Source: Propioniciclava tarda (lineage in GTDB: Bacteria; Actinomycetota; Actinomycetes; Propionibacteriales; Propionibacteriaceae). From it: a stretch of 64,000 nucleotides of DNA. Positions 26,456 to 34,773 of the stretch are shown here, piece after piece (position 1 is the stretch's first letter; each line of letters opens with the position of its first letter). The position numbers and the translations under genes are program-made. Location of the stretch: the NCBI RefSeq assembly GCF_900182665.1, contig NZ_FXTL01000001.1, positions 62,001-126,000 on the forward strand. The letters are read 5' to 3'. The notes beneath the pieces were generated by a model. That model saw only the letters and a list, made by a program, of their open reading frames with translations. It had not been told where the DNA came from and made no database searches.

Positions 26456-27112
26456 TCAGTGGGCGACGATCCCCGCGTCGAACGCGACCAGGACCAGCCC
26501 GACCCGATCGCGGCACTGCAGCTTGGACAGGAGGCGTCCGATGTGGGTCTTGACCGTGCCCTCGGCCATGTAGAGGCCCTTGGCGATCTCGGCGTTCGTG
26601 TCGCCGGCGGCGATGCGCTCCAGCACCTCGCGCTCGCGGTCGGTCAGCAGCGCCAGGCGGGCGTCCTGCTCGCCGGTGGTGGCCCGCAGCGTCGGACGCA
26701 CGTGGTCGAGTAGGCGCCTCGTCGTCGACGGCGCCATCACGGCGTCCCCGGCGGCCACGGTGCGGATCGCGTTGAGCAGGTCCCCCGGACGCGCGTCCTT
26801 CAACAAGAACCCGGACGCCCCCGCCTTGAGCGCCGCGAACGCGTACTCGTCCAGGTCGAAGGTGGTGAGCACGAGCACCCGCGTGCCGAGCCCCAAGTTG
26901 ACGATCTGCCGGGTGGCCTCGACGCCGTCCATGACCGGCATGCGGATGTCCATGAGCACCACGTCGCACGGACGCGCCTTCAGCGCCGCCACCGCGGCCG
27001 CCCCATCGGCGGCCTCGCCGACGACGACCAGGTCGTCCTCGGCCTCGATCAGCATCCGGAAGCCGCTGCGCACGAGCGCCTGATCGTCGGCCAGGAACAC
27101 GCTGATGGTCAT
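26456..27112 (-). CDS. NarL/LuxR-family response regulator
   Basis: A 218-residue two-domain regulator. The receiver domain starts ISVFLADDQALVRSGFRMLI, with the phospho-acceptor Asp in DVVLMDIRMPVMDG near residue 53 and the Lys in LLKDARPGDLL near 103. The C-terminal LuxR helix-turn-helix is LLTDREREVLERIAAG to GTVKTHIGRLLSKLQCRD. Its start overlaps the kinase stop by 4 bases, so they are a two-component pair. The target genes are unknown; the small membrane gene and secreted protein upstream are candidates. Confidence 0.93.
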   Translation of the reverse strand: MTISVFLADDQALVRSGFRMLIEAEDDLVVVGEAADGAAAVAALKARPCDVVLMDIRMPVMDGVEATRQIVNLGLGTRVLVLTTFDLDEYAFAALKAGASGFLLKDARPGDLLNAIRTVAAGDAVMAPSTTRRLLDHVRPTLRATTGEQDARLALLTDREREVLERIAAGDTNAEIAKGLYMAEGTVKTHIGRLLSKLQCRDRVGLVLVAFDAGIVAH

Positions 27113-28344
27113 GGTCTCTCCTCTTCTCGCAGGGTGGCGTTGACCGGAATTTCGGCCCGGACGCGGAAGCCGTCGGCGTCCAACCTCGGACCCGCCGTCA
27201 GGACGCCGCCCATCGCGGCGACCCGCTCGCGCATGCCGCGGAGTCCGTTGCCGCCGGGCTCGGACGCCGTCGCGCCGGGGCGTCCATCGTCGGTGATCTC
27301 GACGACCACCCGGGTGGACTCGTAGGCCAGGTCGACGCGGGCGTGGGCGTCGGGACCGGTGTGCTTGAGCACGTTGGTGAGGGCTTCCTGCACGACCCGG
27401 TACACGGTCAACTCGAGCGCCGGGGACAGGCCGGACGGCGTCCCGCTCGTCACCAGCGTGACCCGATCGGACGTCCGCTGGACGAGTTCGGCGAGCCCCG
27501 CCAGCGTCGGCGCGGGCGCCAGATCGGCGCCGTCCGTCGCCCCTCGCAGGACGCCGACGATCCGGCGCATCTCGGTGAGCGACTCGCGTCCGACCCCGGC
27601 GATCGTGTCGAGGGCCTGGGCGGCGGCGTCCGGATTCTTCCGGGCAGACGCCCGGCCGCCCTCGGCCTGGACGATCATGATCGCCAGGCTGTGGGCCACG
27701 ACGTCGTGCAGTTCGCGGGCGATCTGGGCACGCGTGGACGCCTCCGCGAGCCGCGCCTGCTGCTCGCGTTCACGCGCCGCCCGGGCGAAGCGTTCCCGCT
27801 CGCCCTCCCGCTCGCGTTCGCGCGCGTCCTCGCCTTCGGCGCCGCGGCGTCCGATGACGTACGGTGTCGCGACCGCGCCGAAGCAGAGGCACGCGAACGT
27901 GAAGAACAGCATGTCGCCGCGGGCGGGCTGGTCGAGGTAGCCGCCGCGGTCCAGGAACCAGCGGTAGGGGCCGACGAACGACCCGATGGCGCCGATGATC
28001 AGCACCGAACGCGTGATGAGTCCGGGCACCCAGCGGGCCACGGCGTACGCGACGATCGGCACGGCGACCAGGGAGAACGTCGGACGGTTCATCGTGGACA
28101 GGTGCGCGATCGAGAACACCGTCACCAGTCCCAGCGTCAGCAGCGGCGAGTGGCGGCGCAGCACCAGCGAGCCGAGCATGGCCAGGCAGACGAACAGCTC
28201 CCACGGCGTCCGCGGGTAGTAGGGGTAGCCGAGCACCAGATTGGACGCCAACTGTCCGATGATGCCGGTGGCGGCCAGTGTCACGTCGACCACCCAGTCG
28301 CGCCGCGTCGCGCCGGGTGGGTAGAGGACCTCTTTGAACTGCAT
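27109..28344 (-). CDS. Membrane sensor histidine kinase (HisKA_3)
   Basis: A 411-residue kinase. The N-terminal half has about five membrane helices with very short loops (for example LFVCLAMLGSLVL, LITRSVLIIGAIGSFVG, DMLFFTFACLCFGAVATPYV), followed by a charged coiled coil (EREREGERERFARAAREREQ). The phospho-His is in IARELHDVVAHSLAIMIVQ near residue 216. The ATPase domain has YRVVQEALTNVLKH, VEITDDGRPG and GNGLRGMRERVAAMGG. No extracytoplasmic sensor domain is visible, so it may sense membrane state. ATG 28344. Confidence 0.92.
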   Translation of the reverse strand: MQFKEVLYPPGATRRDWVVDVTLAATGIIGQLASNLVLGYPYYPRTPWELFVCLAMLGSLVLRRHSPLLTLGLVTVFSIAHLSTMNRPTFSLVAVPIVAYAVARWVPGLITRSVLIIGAIGSFVGPYRWFLDRGGYLDQPARGDMLFFTFACLCFGAVATPYVIGRRGAEGEDAREREREGERERFARAAREREQQARLAEASTRAQIARELHDVVAHSLAIMIVQAEGGRASARKNPDAAAQALDTIAGVGRESLTEMRRIVGVLRGATDGADLAPAPTLAGLAELVQRTSDRVTLVTSGTPSGLSPALELTVYRVVQEALTNVLKHTGPDAHARVDLAYESTRVVVEITDDGRPGATASEPGGNGLRGMRERVAAMGGVLTAGPRLDADGFRVRAEIPVNATLREEERP

Positions 28345-28513
28345 GGCGCGTCCAGACTAGGCGGCTGGGGCGTCCGGGGCATCGGAGCGCGGTCGCTGCG
28401 GGGGCAGGCCGCGGTCCGGTCAGCGGGTGATCTCGGCCTGGGGGTGGCGTCAATAGCACGTTGGCACACCCCGAGGGGTACGCGAACGCGCTGTTACGGC
28501 GAAGGGCGTCCGA

Positions 28514-28675
28514 TCAGCGGCCCCAGAAGCCCAGCATGAACTCGGCGATGACGGTCGCCAGCAGGAAGGCCGCCGTGATGGCGACCAGGCCGACCGGGAT
28601 GATCTTCCAGGTCGCCGAGGCGGGCAGGTTGGGGCTCGCTTCGTTGCGAGGGAACATGATTGAACGCAAGTGCAT
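28514..28675 (-). CDS. Small single-pass membrane protein
   Basis: A 53-codon frame, or 47 from the second ATG at 28657. It has a polar start (MFPRNEASPNLPASATWK), one strong helix (IIPVGLVAITAAFLLATVIA) and the end EFMLGFWGR. No ribosome site is clear for either ATG. It lies between the two-component system and the secreted protein, all on the minus strand. Unknown function. Confidence 0.5.
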   Translation of the reverse strand: MHLRSIMFPRNEASPNLPASATWKIIPVGLVAITAAFLLATVIAEFMLGFWGR

Positions 28676-28874
28676 GAAAACACGGCAAGTTTGAGCTTCA
28701 GTTGAGCTGAACCCAAGAGATTGTCACGTCCGACGAGGCTGCGGCGTGAGGGCTGTTTGAAGGAAGAACCGTGGCTCCAGCCGCCGCGCGCGTTCGAGGC
28801 GTCCGGGTGGGCACGACGGGTTGCCGCGCTCATGGACGAGCAGAGAGACCGGGTCGGGCCCGGCGGGACGCGGA

Positions 28875-29552
28875 TCACGGGCGACGGCGTCCGATCAGCC
28901 AAGCGGCGAGGCCGCTGGCGATCAGCGCTCCGCCGACCGCGATCGGGACGGCGTAGGCGCCGAAGCCGGACGCCGCCGGCGCCGGCGGGTCCGTGGTGGC
29001 GACAGGTGTGGGCGTCCCGACCGGCGTACTTGTTACCACGGGCGCGGCTGACGGCGTGAGGCCGACGGTGCTGCCAGCGACACCGAGGGCGACCGCGACC
29101 TCGTCGGCCAGCGCCGGCGTTGCTGCGGCCGTGCCTCCGCAGAGGTTCGCGGACCAGGGCGCGACGACCTTCCCCATCTCCGCGCTGGATACCGTCGCGA
29201 ACACGATCAGTTCGTCGCCGACGGCGATGCCCTCCAGGCCGCAGGACGCCCCCGAGGCTGCCGCTTGGACGTGCAGCACGGCGTCCGTCGGGCCCTTCCA
29301 GACCTTGAACGTCGACAGCACATAGACCACCGGATCGCCCGAGGACGAGCCGACCGCCGCGCGGTCGATCGCTGTCACCGTGGCGCGCGCGATCAGGTCG
29401 GCTCGCCCGACGTGATCCTTGACCGTCCCCATCGCGCAGCTACAGGCGGACGCGGGCAGCGCCGACGTCACCAGCAGCGCCAGGGCCGCGATCAGCAGAA
29501 CGAGTGCGCGTCGCGCGGGTCCGATGCGACGGTGGGGGCGGCGTCCGATCAT
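28875..29552 (-). CDS. Secreted, membrane-anchored protein with TIMP/netrin-like CSC start
   Basis: A 225-residue exported protein. The signal peptide (ALVLLIAALALLVTSALPASA) is followed at once by CSCAMGTVKDHVGRADLIAR, resembling the CxC start of TIMP/NTR-like domains. VLSTFKVWKG and SCGLEGIAVGDELIVFATV follow, with further cysteines near LCGG that could form disulphides. A Thr/Pro stalk leads to a C-terminal helix (AYAVPIAVGGALIASGLAAW) and LIGRRRP anchor. The role is unknown. ATG 29552 begins the signal peptide. Confidence 0.72.
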   Translation of the reverse strand: MIGRRPHRRIGPARRALVLLIAALALLVTSALPASACSCAMGTVKDHVGRADLIARATVTAIDRAAVGSSSGDPVVYVLSTFKVWKGPTDAVLHVQAAASGASCGLEGIAVGDELIVFATVSSAEMGKVVAPWSANLCGGTAAATPALADEVAVALGVAGSTVGLTPSAAPVVTSTPVGTPTPVATTDPPAPAASGFGAYAVPIAVGGALIASGLAAWLIGRRRP

Positions 29553-29699
29553 GCGATGAACAACGCAGTCGGACGCCGAAACGTTGCGTCCGCCTGGGTC
29601 GCCAGATCTAGGACGCGCCCCCGGCTCCTCGATGTCGGCCGCAGGCCCGTACCGGTGCGTCGGGCACCCGCTGGGGAGAAGCCTGGACACCGGGGCCGC

Positions 29700-29705
29700 T
29701 AGTCT
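29700..29705 (+). promoter_or_regulatory. -10 box for a leaderless small gene
   Basis: TAGTCT ends 6 bases before ATG 29712, with no ribosome binding site between them. Confidence 0.4.
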
Positions 29706-29711
29706 GCGGCC

Positions 29712-29834
29712 ATGCGTGCCGTGACGACCGTCCAGATCGCCCTGGTCGGGCTGCTCTTCGTGGCCGCCGAGGTGCTGCGGCGCGAGCGACGCCAGCACAC
29801 TGACGTCTGGGCGTCCGTGACCGATCATCTCTGA
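29712..29834 (+). CDS. Very small single-pass membrane protein
   Basis: A 40-residue frame: MRAVTTVQIALVGLLFVAAE forms one helix, followed by a highly charged tail, VLRRERRQHTDVWASVTDHL. The leaderless promoter spacing supports expression. Too short for certainty. Confidence 0.4.
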   Translation: MRAVTTVQIALVGLLFVAAEVLRRERRQHTDVWASVTDHL

Positions 29835-29847
29835 TCGACCCTGACGC

Positions 29848-30098
29848 TCAACGCAGCGCGTAGAACCAGCTGCCCTCGTGATCGCGTGCGACCGTCTCCT
29901 CTGACTGGACAGTCAGCCGGCCACGGTGAGTGCGTCTCCGAGGAGAGCTTGCAGCCGGACGCCCACCCCGTCATCGTGCGCCACCCGCGCCTGCGGCCGG
30001 TCGCGTTCGGCGTCCGTCGTGGTGCCCAGCCAGACCCACACGTCCGGACGCGGCAGCGACGCGACGAACTCGACCCGCGTCACACCCGGTCGGCCCAT
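29848..30098 (-). pseudogene. Short conserved-looking protein broken by a frameshift
   Basis: From 30098 the frame reads VEFVASLPRPDVWVWLGTTT and continues to a stop at 29913. A one-base shift near 29920-29935 restores LTVQSEETVARDHEGSWFYA ending at 29848. The C-terminal wording looks like true protein, so the gene is either broken or misread. No family name. It lies just downstream of nagA on the same strand. Confidence 0.45.
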
Positions 30099-30150
30099 GC
30101 GGCGATCGCGGTCGGCCGAAGGCAGACGAGGGCAGACCAGCGCGGGTCGC

Positions 30151-31263
30151 TCACGTGGGCTCGACCAGCCAATCGCCGCGGCGCAGCACCGCCCGGACGT
30201 TCCAGTCGGCGTCCAACGCGACCGCGTCGGCCCAGTGACCGGCGGCCAGCGAACCGACGTCCGACAAGCCTAGATACGCCGCCGGATTGACCGTCAGGGC
30301 CCGGACGGCCGTCGTCCAGTCGACCCCGGACGCGATCGCGTGCCGCAGGGCGGCGTCCAGGGTGAGGGTCGAGCCGGCGATGGTGTCCTGCCCGGCGATC
30401 CGGGCCACGCCGCAGCAGACCTCGACCGGCAGGTCGCCGAGTTGGTAGTCGCCGTCGGCGCAGCCCGCGGCTGCCATGGCGTCCGTGATCAGGACGGCCC
30501 GCCCGGGCTGCCCGGCCACGACGTACCGAACCAGATCCAGATCCACGTGGACGCCGTCGCAGATGAGCTCAAGCCAGACGCGGTCGTCGTCGAGCAGCGC
30601 CAGGATCGGTCCCGGCGCCCGGTGCAGCAGCGGCGGCATCGCGTTGAACAGGTGCGTCGCGCCCCGAGCTCCTCGGGCGATCGCCTCGCGGACGACCTCG
30701 TACGACGCATCCGTGTGTCCGACGGCGGCCACGATCCCGCGCCCGGCGACCAGCGCGACGGCGTCCAGGCCACCATCCAGCTCGGGCGCGATCGTGACCA
30801 TCACGACGGTGCCGTCTGCGGCGTCCAAGAGTGTGGCAATGTCGGACGCCATCGGCGCGCGCAGCGCCGCCGCGGGGTGAGCACCCTTGCGGGCGGGGGA
30901 TAGCCAGGGGCCTTCGAGGTGGATACCGATGAGTTCTCCGGCCTTTACCAGGGGGGACAGCTCACGGATTTGCCCCTGCAAAACGTCCAGCGACTGGCTC
31001 ACCAGTGACGCGACCGTGCTGGTCGTACCGTGCCTGCGGTGGAGCGCCAGCACCGCCTCGGCATCGCCCGAAAACGACGCACCGCCGCCGCCGTGGCAGT
31101 GCGCGTCCACGAATCCTGGGACGATCGTGCAGTCGTCCAGGGCGACGTCGAAGGGGGCGTCGGGCAGCACCTCGGCGATCCTTGGGCCGTCGGTGACCAA
31201 CACGCCGCCCTCGACCACCGAGGTGCCGGTGAAGACGCGCCTGGCTCGGATCGCCAGGCTCAT
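30151..31263 (-). CDS. nagA: N-acetylglucosamine-6-phosphate deacetylase
   Basis: A 370-residue amidohydrolase converting GlcNAc-6-P to glucosamine-6-P. Metal and catalytic motifs: PGFVDAHCHGGGG near residue 50, GIHLEGPWLSPARKGAH near 115, AAVGHTDASYE near 180, THLFNAMPPLLHR near 202 and LITDAMAAAG with the catalytic Asp near 260. ATG 31263 gives the normal N-terminus (MSLAIRARRVFTG) and overlaps the nagB stop by 4 bases. It processes the GlcNAc-6-P made by the nanE product. Confidence 0.94.
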   Translation of the reverse strand: MSLAIRARRVFTGTSVVEGGVLVTDGPRIAEVLPDAPFDVALDDCTIVPGFVDAHCHGGGGASFSGDAEAVLALHRRHGTTSTVASLVSQSLDVLQGQIRELSPLVKAGELIGIHLEGPWLSPARKGAHPAAALRAPMASDIATLLDAADGTVVMVTIAPELDGGLDAVALVAGRGIVAAVGHTDASYEVVREAIARGARGATHLFNAMPPLLHRAPGPILALLDDDRVWLELICDGVHVDLDLVRYVVAGQPGRAVLITDAMAAAGCADGDYQLGDLPVEVCCGVARIAGQDTIAGSTLTLDAALRHAIASGVDWTTAVRALTVNPAAYLGLSDVGSLAAGHWADAVALDADWNVRAVLRRGDWLVEPT

Positions 31264-32051
31264 CGGGCGTATGCCTGCCAGTGGGGCTTGTTGTCGAAGG
31301 TCTCGCGGTAGTAGCCCGCAAGCGTGAGTCCGGCTGCGGCGGCCTCGTCGATGACGATGGTCGCGTGCGGGTGCCATTGCAGCACCGAACCGGGGACCAT
31401 CGCCGTGATCGGTCCCTCGATCAGAGCCGCTACCGCGTCTGCCTTGGCCTCGCCCTGCGCCACGAGTACGCACGCGCGGGCGTCCATGATCGTTCCGAGT
31501 CCCTGGGTGAGGCAGTGCCGCGGCACGTCGTCGAGGGTCGGGAAGAAGCGGGCGTTGTCCTCGCGGGTGCGAGCGGTGAGGGTCTTGATGCGCGTCCGGG
31601 ACGCCAGCGAGCTGGTCGGCTCGTTGAAGCCGATGTGCCCGTTGGAACCGACGCCGAGGATCTGGACGTCCACGCCACCGGCGGTCTTGATCGCCGCCTC
31701 GTAGTCGGACGCCGCGGCCGCGATGTCGGCCGCCATCCCGTTGGGCACGTGGACGCGCGCCGGGTCGAGGCCCAGCGGACGCGTCACGGTGCGGTCGATC
31801 ACCGAGTGGTACGACTCGGGATGCTCGTACGGCAGGCCCACATACTCGTCCAGCGCGAAGGCCGACACCTCGCCCAGCGCGAGCCGTCCGGACGCCGCCA
31901 GCGCTGCGAGTTCGGCGTACAGAGCCAGCGGCGACGAGCCGGTGGCGACGCCCAAGACGGCGCGCGGACCGGCGTCCCTCAGCACTCGGGCGACCTTCGC
32001 GGCGGCCACGCGGGCGACCTCGTCGGGCGTCGCGCAGATCACGACCTCCAT
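31260..32051 (-). CDS. nagB: Glucosamine-6-phosphate deaminase
   Basis: A 263-residue isomerase-deaminase giving fructose-6-phosphate and ammonia. Motifs: GVATGSSPLALYAEL near residue 34, FALDEYVGLPYEHPESY near 65 (catalytic Asp/Glu region) and GVGSNGHIGFNEP near 132 with the ring-opening His. Full length. It is the last step of the sialic acid route encoded on the opposite strand. GGAGGAG precedes ATG 32051. Confidence 0.95.
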   Translation of the reverse strand: MEVVICATPDEVARVAAAKVARVLRDAGPRAVLGVATGSSPLALYAELAALAASGRLALGEVSAFALDEYVGLPYEHPESYHSVIDRTVTRPLGLDPARVHVPNGMAADIAAAASDYEAAIKTAGGVDVQILGVGSNGHIGFNEPTSSLASRTRIKTLTARTREDNARFFPTLDDVPRHCLTQGLGTIMDARACVLVAQGEAKADAVAALIEGPITAMVPGSVLQWHPHATIVIDEAAAAGLTLAGYYRETFDNKPHWQAYAR

Positions 32052-32087
32052 GGGTTCTCCTCCGTTCGGTCCCGGACGCGGCCGGCG

Positions 32088-32795
32088 CTAAGACGCCTGC
32101 TGCTGAGCCTGATCGGCCAGCACGCGCAGCAGCGGCGCGTAGTGGTCGGTGATAGCAGCACGGTAGCCGTCCAGGTCGCCGGCCTGCGCGGTGCGCAGCA
32201 TCGCGCCGTGGGCCGCGGCGGTTTCGGCGAGATCGCGACGGTTGACCATGCCGAGGCTCGGCGCCGTGGACTTGTGGATGTCCCAGAACGCGGCGACGAG
32301 TTCGGCGTAGAGGCGGTTGTCGAGGCGTCCGGCGAGATCGAGGTGGAACGCCCGGTCGTCGGCGAGGAAGCGTTCGTTGCGGGCCGCGGACGCCTCCATG
32401 CCGGCCACGTAGGCGTGCAGTTGGCCGCCGTCCGTGCCGGACAGGCTCTCGACGACCCGGGGGGCGAGGGCGAAGTCGAGGCCCATCCGCACCTCGACGA
32501 CCTCGCGGAGCGAGTCGAAGCTGTCGCCAGGGCTCAGGATGCCGCGGAACACCATCGCCTCGACCAGCGGACGCAGCGACATGCCGCCGACGAAGGTGCC
32601 GGTGCCGTGGCGGACTTGAAGAATGTCGAGCGCGACGAGCGTCCGGACGGCCTCGCGGACCGACGACCGCGAGACGTCCAGGGTGTCCATCAGTTCCGAC
32701 TCGGTCGGCATCGGATCGCCGGGGGTGAGGCGACGGTCCAGGATCAGCTTCTTGATCGCGGCGACCGTGGTGCGGTCGCGGTCGGAGCTCGCCAT
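32088..32795 (-). CDS. GntR/FadR-family regulator, likely of sialic acid genes
   Basis: A 235-residue regulator: N-terminal winged helix (PTESELMDTLDVSRSSVREAV, then LQVRHGTGTFV) and a C-terminal FCD all-helical ligand domain with Asp/His metal ligands (ADDRAFHLDLAGRL, ETAAAHGAML). The related NanR of E. coli belongs to this family. It sits between nagBA and the divergent transporter operon and should control both. The ATCAGAC repeats at 32867-32887 are its likely site. GAGGATGG precedes ATG 32795. Confidence 0.87.
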   Translation of the reverse strand: MASSDRDRTTVAAIKKLILDRRLTPGDPMPTESELMDTLDVSRSSVREAVRTLVALDILQVRHGTGTFVGGMSLRPLVEAMVFRGILSPGDSFDSLREVVEVRMGLDFALAPRVVESLSGTDGGQLHAYVAGMEASAARNERFLADDRAFHLDLAGRLDNRLYAELVAAFWDIHKSTAPSLGMVNRRDLAETAAAHGAMLRTAQAGDLDGYRAAITDHYAPLLRVLADQAQQQAS

Positions 32796-32852
32796 CGGCC
32801 CATCCTCCTGTTTTGGTGCTGCAGGTGTTGCCCTAAGCGTGGGGGCTGTGCC

Positions 32853-32887
32853 TATACTGGCACAACATCAGACATCAGACGTCCGAT
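32853..32887 (+). promoter_or_regulatory. Promoter and operator of the sialic acid operon
   Basis: TATACT (32853-32858) is a strong -10 box. Overlapping the likely start site are ATCAGAC (32867), ATCAGAC (32874) and the inverted GTCCGAT (32881). The last two form a near palindrome, ATCAGAC|GTCCGAT, fitting a FadR-type repressor. Confidence 0.6.
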
Positions 32888-32904
32888 CTCAGGAGGAAGT
32901 CCAC

Positions 32905-34509
32905 ATGACCGATTCACTCACCACCTCACGCCGTGGCTTCCTGAAGCTGGTCGGCGTCATGGGGGTGGCGTCCGCGTTCGCGGGCACCCTCTCCGCTTGC
33001 GGCACCAAGCCCGGCGACCGAACCACGACTGGCGGTGGAGCGGCCAATGCGGCGGGCACCATCACGGCCGCCATCTCGTACGAGCTGGGGACCAACGGGT
33101 TCGATCCCATGACGACGTCGGCCGCCCTGACGCTGGCCGCCAACTGGCACACCATGGAGGGTCTCACCGAGATCCTGCCCAGCGGCAACCGAGACGTGTA
33201 CGCCGCGCTCGGCAAGGACCTGCCCAAGAAGATCGACGACACCACCTACGAGGTCACCTTGCGCGACGGCGCCGTCTTCCACAACGGCTCGCCCGTGACC
33301 ACGGACGACGTCGTCTACAGCTTCACCCGCGTGATGGACCCGGCCAGCAAGTCGCTGTACGCGCAGTTCATCACCTTCATCTCGGCCGTGGAGAAGAAGG
33401 ACGACAAGACCGTCACCATCAAGCTGAAGTACCCCTTCTCGCTCGTCGCCGAGCGCATCTCGGTCGTCAAGATCGTCCCGAAGGCGGCCGCGACCGCGGA
33501 CGCCAAGGCCTTCGACGCCAACCCCGTCGGCACCGGCCCCTGGAAGATGACCGACAACTCGGCCACGTCCAAGCAGATCGTCTTCGAGAAGAACACGGCC
33601 TACACGGGGCCGCGTCCGGCCAAGGCCGCGAAGATGACCTGGAAGGTCATGCCCGACGACGCCACGCGCATGAACGCGTTGACGTCCAAGGCCGTCCAGG
33701 CCATGGATCTCGTACCGGACCTGTCCATCGAGACCCTCAAGGCGTCCGCTGCCGTCGAACAGGCCCAGGGCTTCGCGCTGCTGTTCGCGATGTTCAACTG
33801 CGGCTCCGCGCCGTTCAACAACGTCAAGAACCGACAGGCGTTCCTCTACGCCATCGACATGGAGAAGGTCGTCAAGACCGCCTACCTGGGCAACGCGACC
33901 CCGGCCACGTGCTTCGTCCAGGACACGCACCCGGCCTACAAGAAGGCCAAGACGGTCTACGCCTTCGATCAGGCCAAGGCCAAGGCGCTGTTCGCCGAGA
34001 CCGGGCTGACCAAAATCCGGCTGCTGTGCACCGACCACGCTTGGGTCAAGAAGGCCACGCCGATCATCAAGGAGTCGCTCGAGGCCGCCGGCCTGTCCGT
34101 CGAGTTCGCCGAGAAGAAGTCGGCCGACGTCTACAACACGATCGACGGCAAGCCCGAGGCCTACGACGCCGTCATCGCTCCCGGCGACCCGTCGGTCTTC
34201 GGTTCGGACGCCGACCTGCTGATGCGCTGGTGGTACACCAACGACGTCTGGACCGACAAGCGCATGCACTGGAAGGGCCAGCCCGCCTGCACCGAGGTCG
34301 CCACCAAGTTGGACGCCGCCGCGAAGCAGCCCGCCGACGCCCAGAAGACCACGTGGGGCGAGGTCTTCGACCTGCTGTCCGCCGAGGTCCCGCTGTACCC
34401 GCTGTTCCACCGCAAGTCCACGACGGGCTACGACAAGACCACCCTGGTCGACTTCAAGCCGATCGCGCTGACCGGCCTGTCGTTCGTCGACGTCGGTAGC
34501 ACCAAGTAG
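32905..34509 (+). CDS. ABC transporter substrate-binding lipoprotein (family 5)
   Basis: A 534-residue solute-binding protein of the peptide/opine family. The N-terminus carries a Tat-like SRRGFLKL motif and a lipobox (GTLSAC), so it is an exported lipoprotein. Binding-protein segments include DVVYSFTRVMDPASKSLYAQ and NPVGTGPWKMTDN. Context with nanA, nanK, nanE and sialidase makes sialic acid or a sialoside the likely ligand, as in SatA-type systems, although the family also binds peptides. AGGAGGA lies 8 bases before ATG 32905. A hairpin separates it from the permeases, which could raise its relative expression. Confidence 0.87.
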   Translation: MTDSLTTSRRGFLKLVGVMGVASAFAGTLSACGTKPGDRTTTGGGAANAAGTITAAISYELGTNGFDPMTTSAALTLAANWHTMEGLTEILPSGNRDVYAALGKDLPKKIDDTTYEVTLRDGAVFHNGSPVTTDDVVYSFTRVMDPASKSLYAQFITFISAVEKKDDKTVTIKLKYPFSLVAERISVVKIVPKAAATADAKAFDANPVGTGPWKMTDNSATSKQIVFEKNTAYTGPRPAKAAKMTWKVMPDDATRMNALTSKAVQAMDLVPDLSIETLKASAAVEQAQGFALLFAMFNCGSAPFNNVKNRQAFLYAIDMEKVVKTAYLGNATPATCFVQDTHPAYKKAKTVYAFDQAKAKALFAETGLTKIRLLCTDHAWVKKATPIIKESLEAAGLSVEFAEKKSADVYNTIDGKPEAYDAVIAPGDPSVFGSDADLLMRWWYTNDVWTDKRMHWKGQPACTEVATKLDAAAKQPADAQKTTWGEVFDLLSAEVPLYPLFHRKSTTGYDKTTLVDFKPIALTGLSFVDVGSTK

Positions 34510-34514
34510 GCGCA

Positions 34515-34545
34515 GCAGGGCGGACGCCGACGGCGTCCGCCCTGC
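34515..34545 (+). terminator. Perfect hairpin of inverted GGACGCC words
   Basis: GCAGGGCGGACGCC pairs perfectly over 14 bp with GGCGTCCGCCCTGC around GAC, 5 bases after the stop. It is formed by two opposed copies of the abundant word, as uptake-sequence pairs do in Neisseria and Haemophilus terminators. Confidence 0.75.
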
Positions 34546-34569
34546 ACCCGCCACGCCTGCGGCCCCCGC

Positions 34570-34740
34570 CGAACCCCCTGGGCCTGTCGAGGACTCGGTC
34601 CCTTCGACAGGCTCAGGGATCGGAACTCGACTCTGGGTTCGGACGTCGACTCTGGGATCGGCAGGTGGCTGAGCCTGTAGGCCCGACAGGCTCAGGGAAC
34701 CAGCGCCGAGTCCGGACCTTGGCTGAGCCTTCTGGTCCCC
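34570..34740. repeat. Cluster of CTTCGACAGGCTCAGGG repeats
   Basis: CCTTCGACAGGCTCAGGGAT (34601), CCCGACAGGCTCAGGGAACC (34682) and inverted GGCTGAGCCT words (34670, 34722) fill most of the 264-base gap between the binding protein and permease. It is the same family as near 18141. No gene here. Confidence 0.6.
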
Positions 34741-34773
34741 TGTTCTTGTTGAATCGTCCACCCGGAGGAACCC

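Noticed and set aside
28721-29059. Plus-strand frame of 112 codons opposite the TIMP-like gene
   Set aside because: Arg-rich shadow frame; the minus-strand gene has a signal peptide, Cys pattern and anchor.
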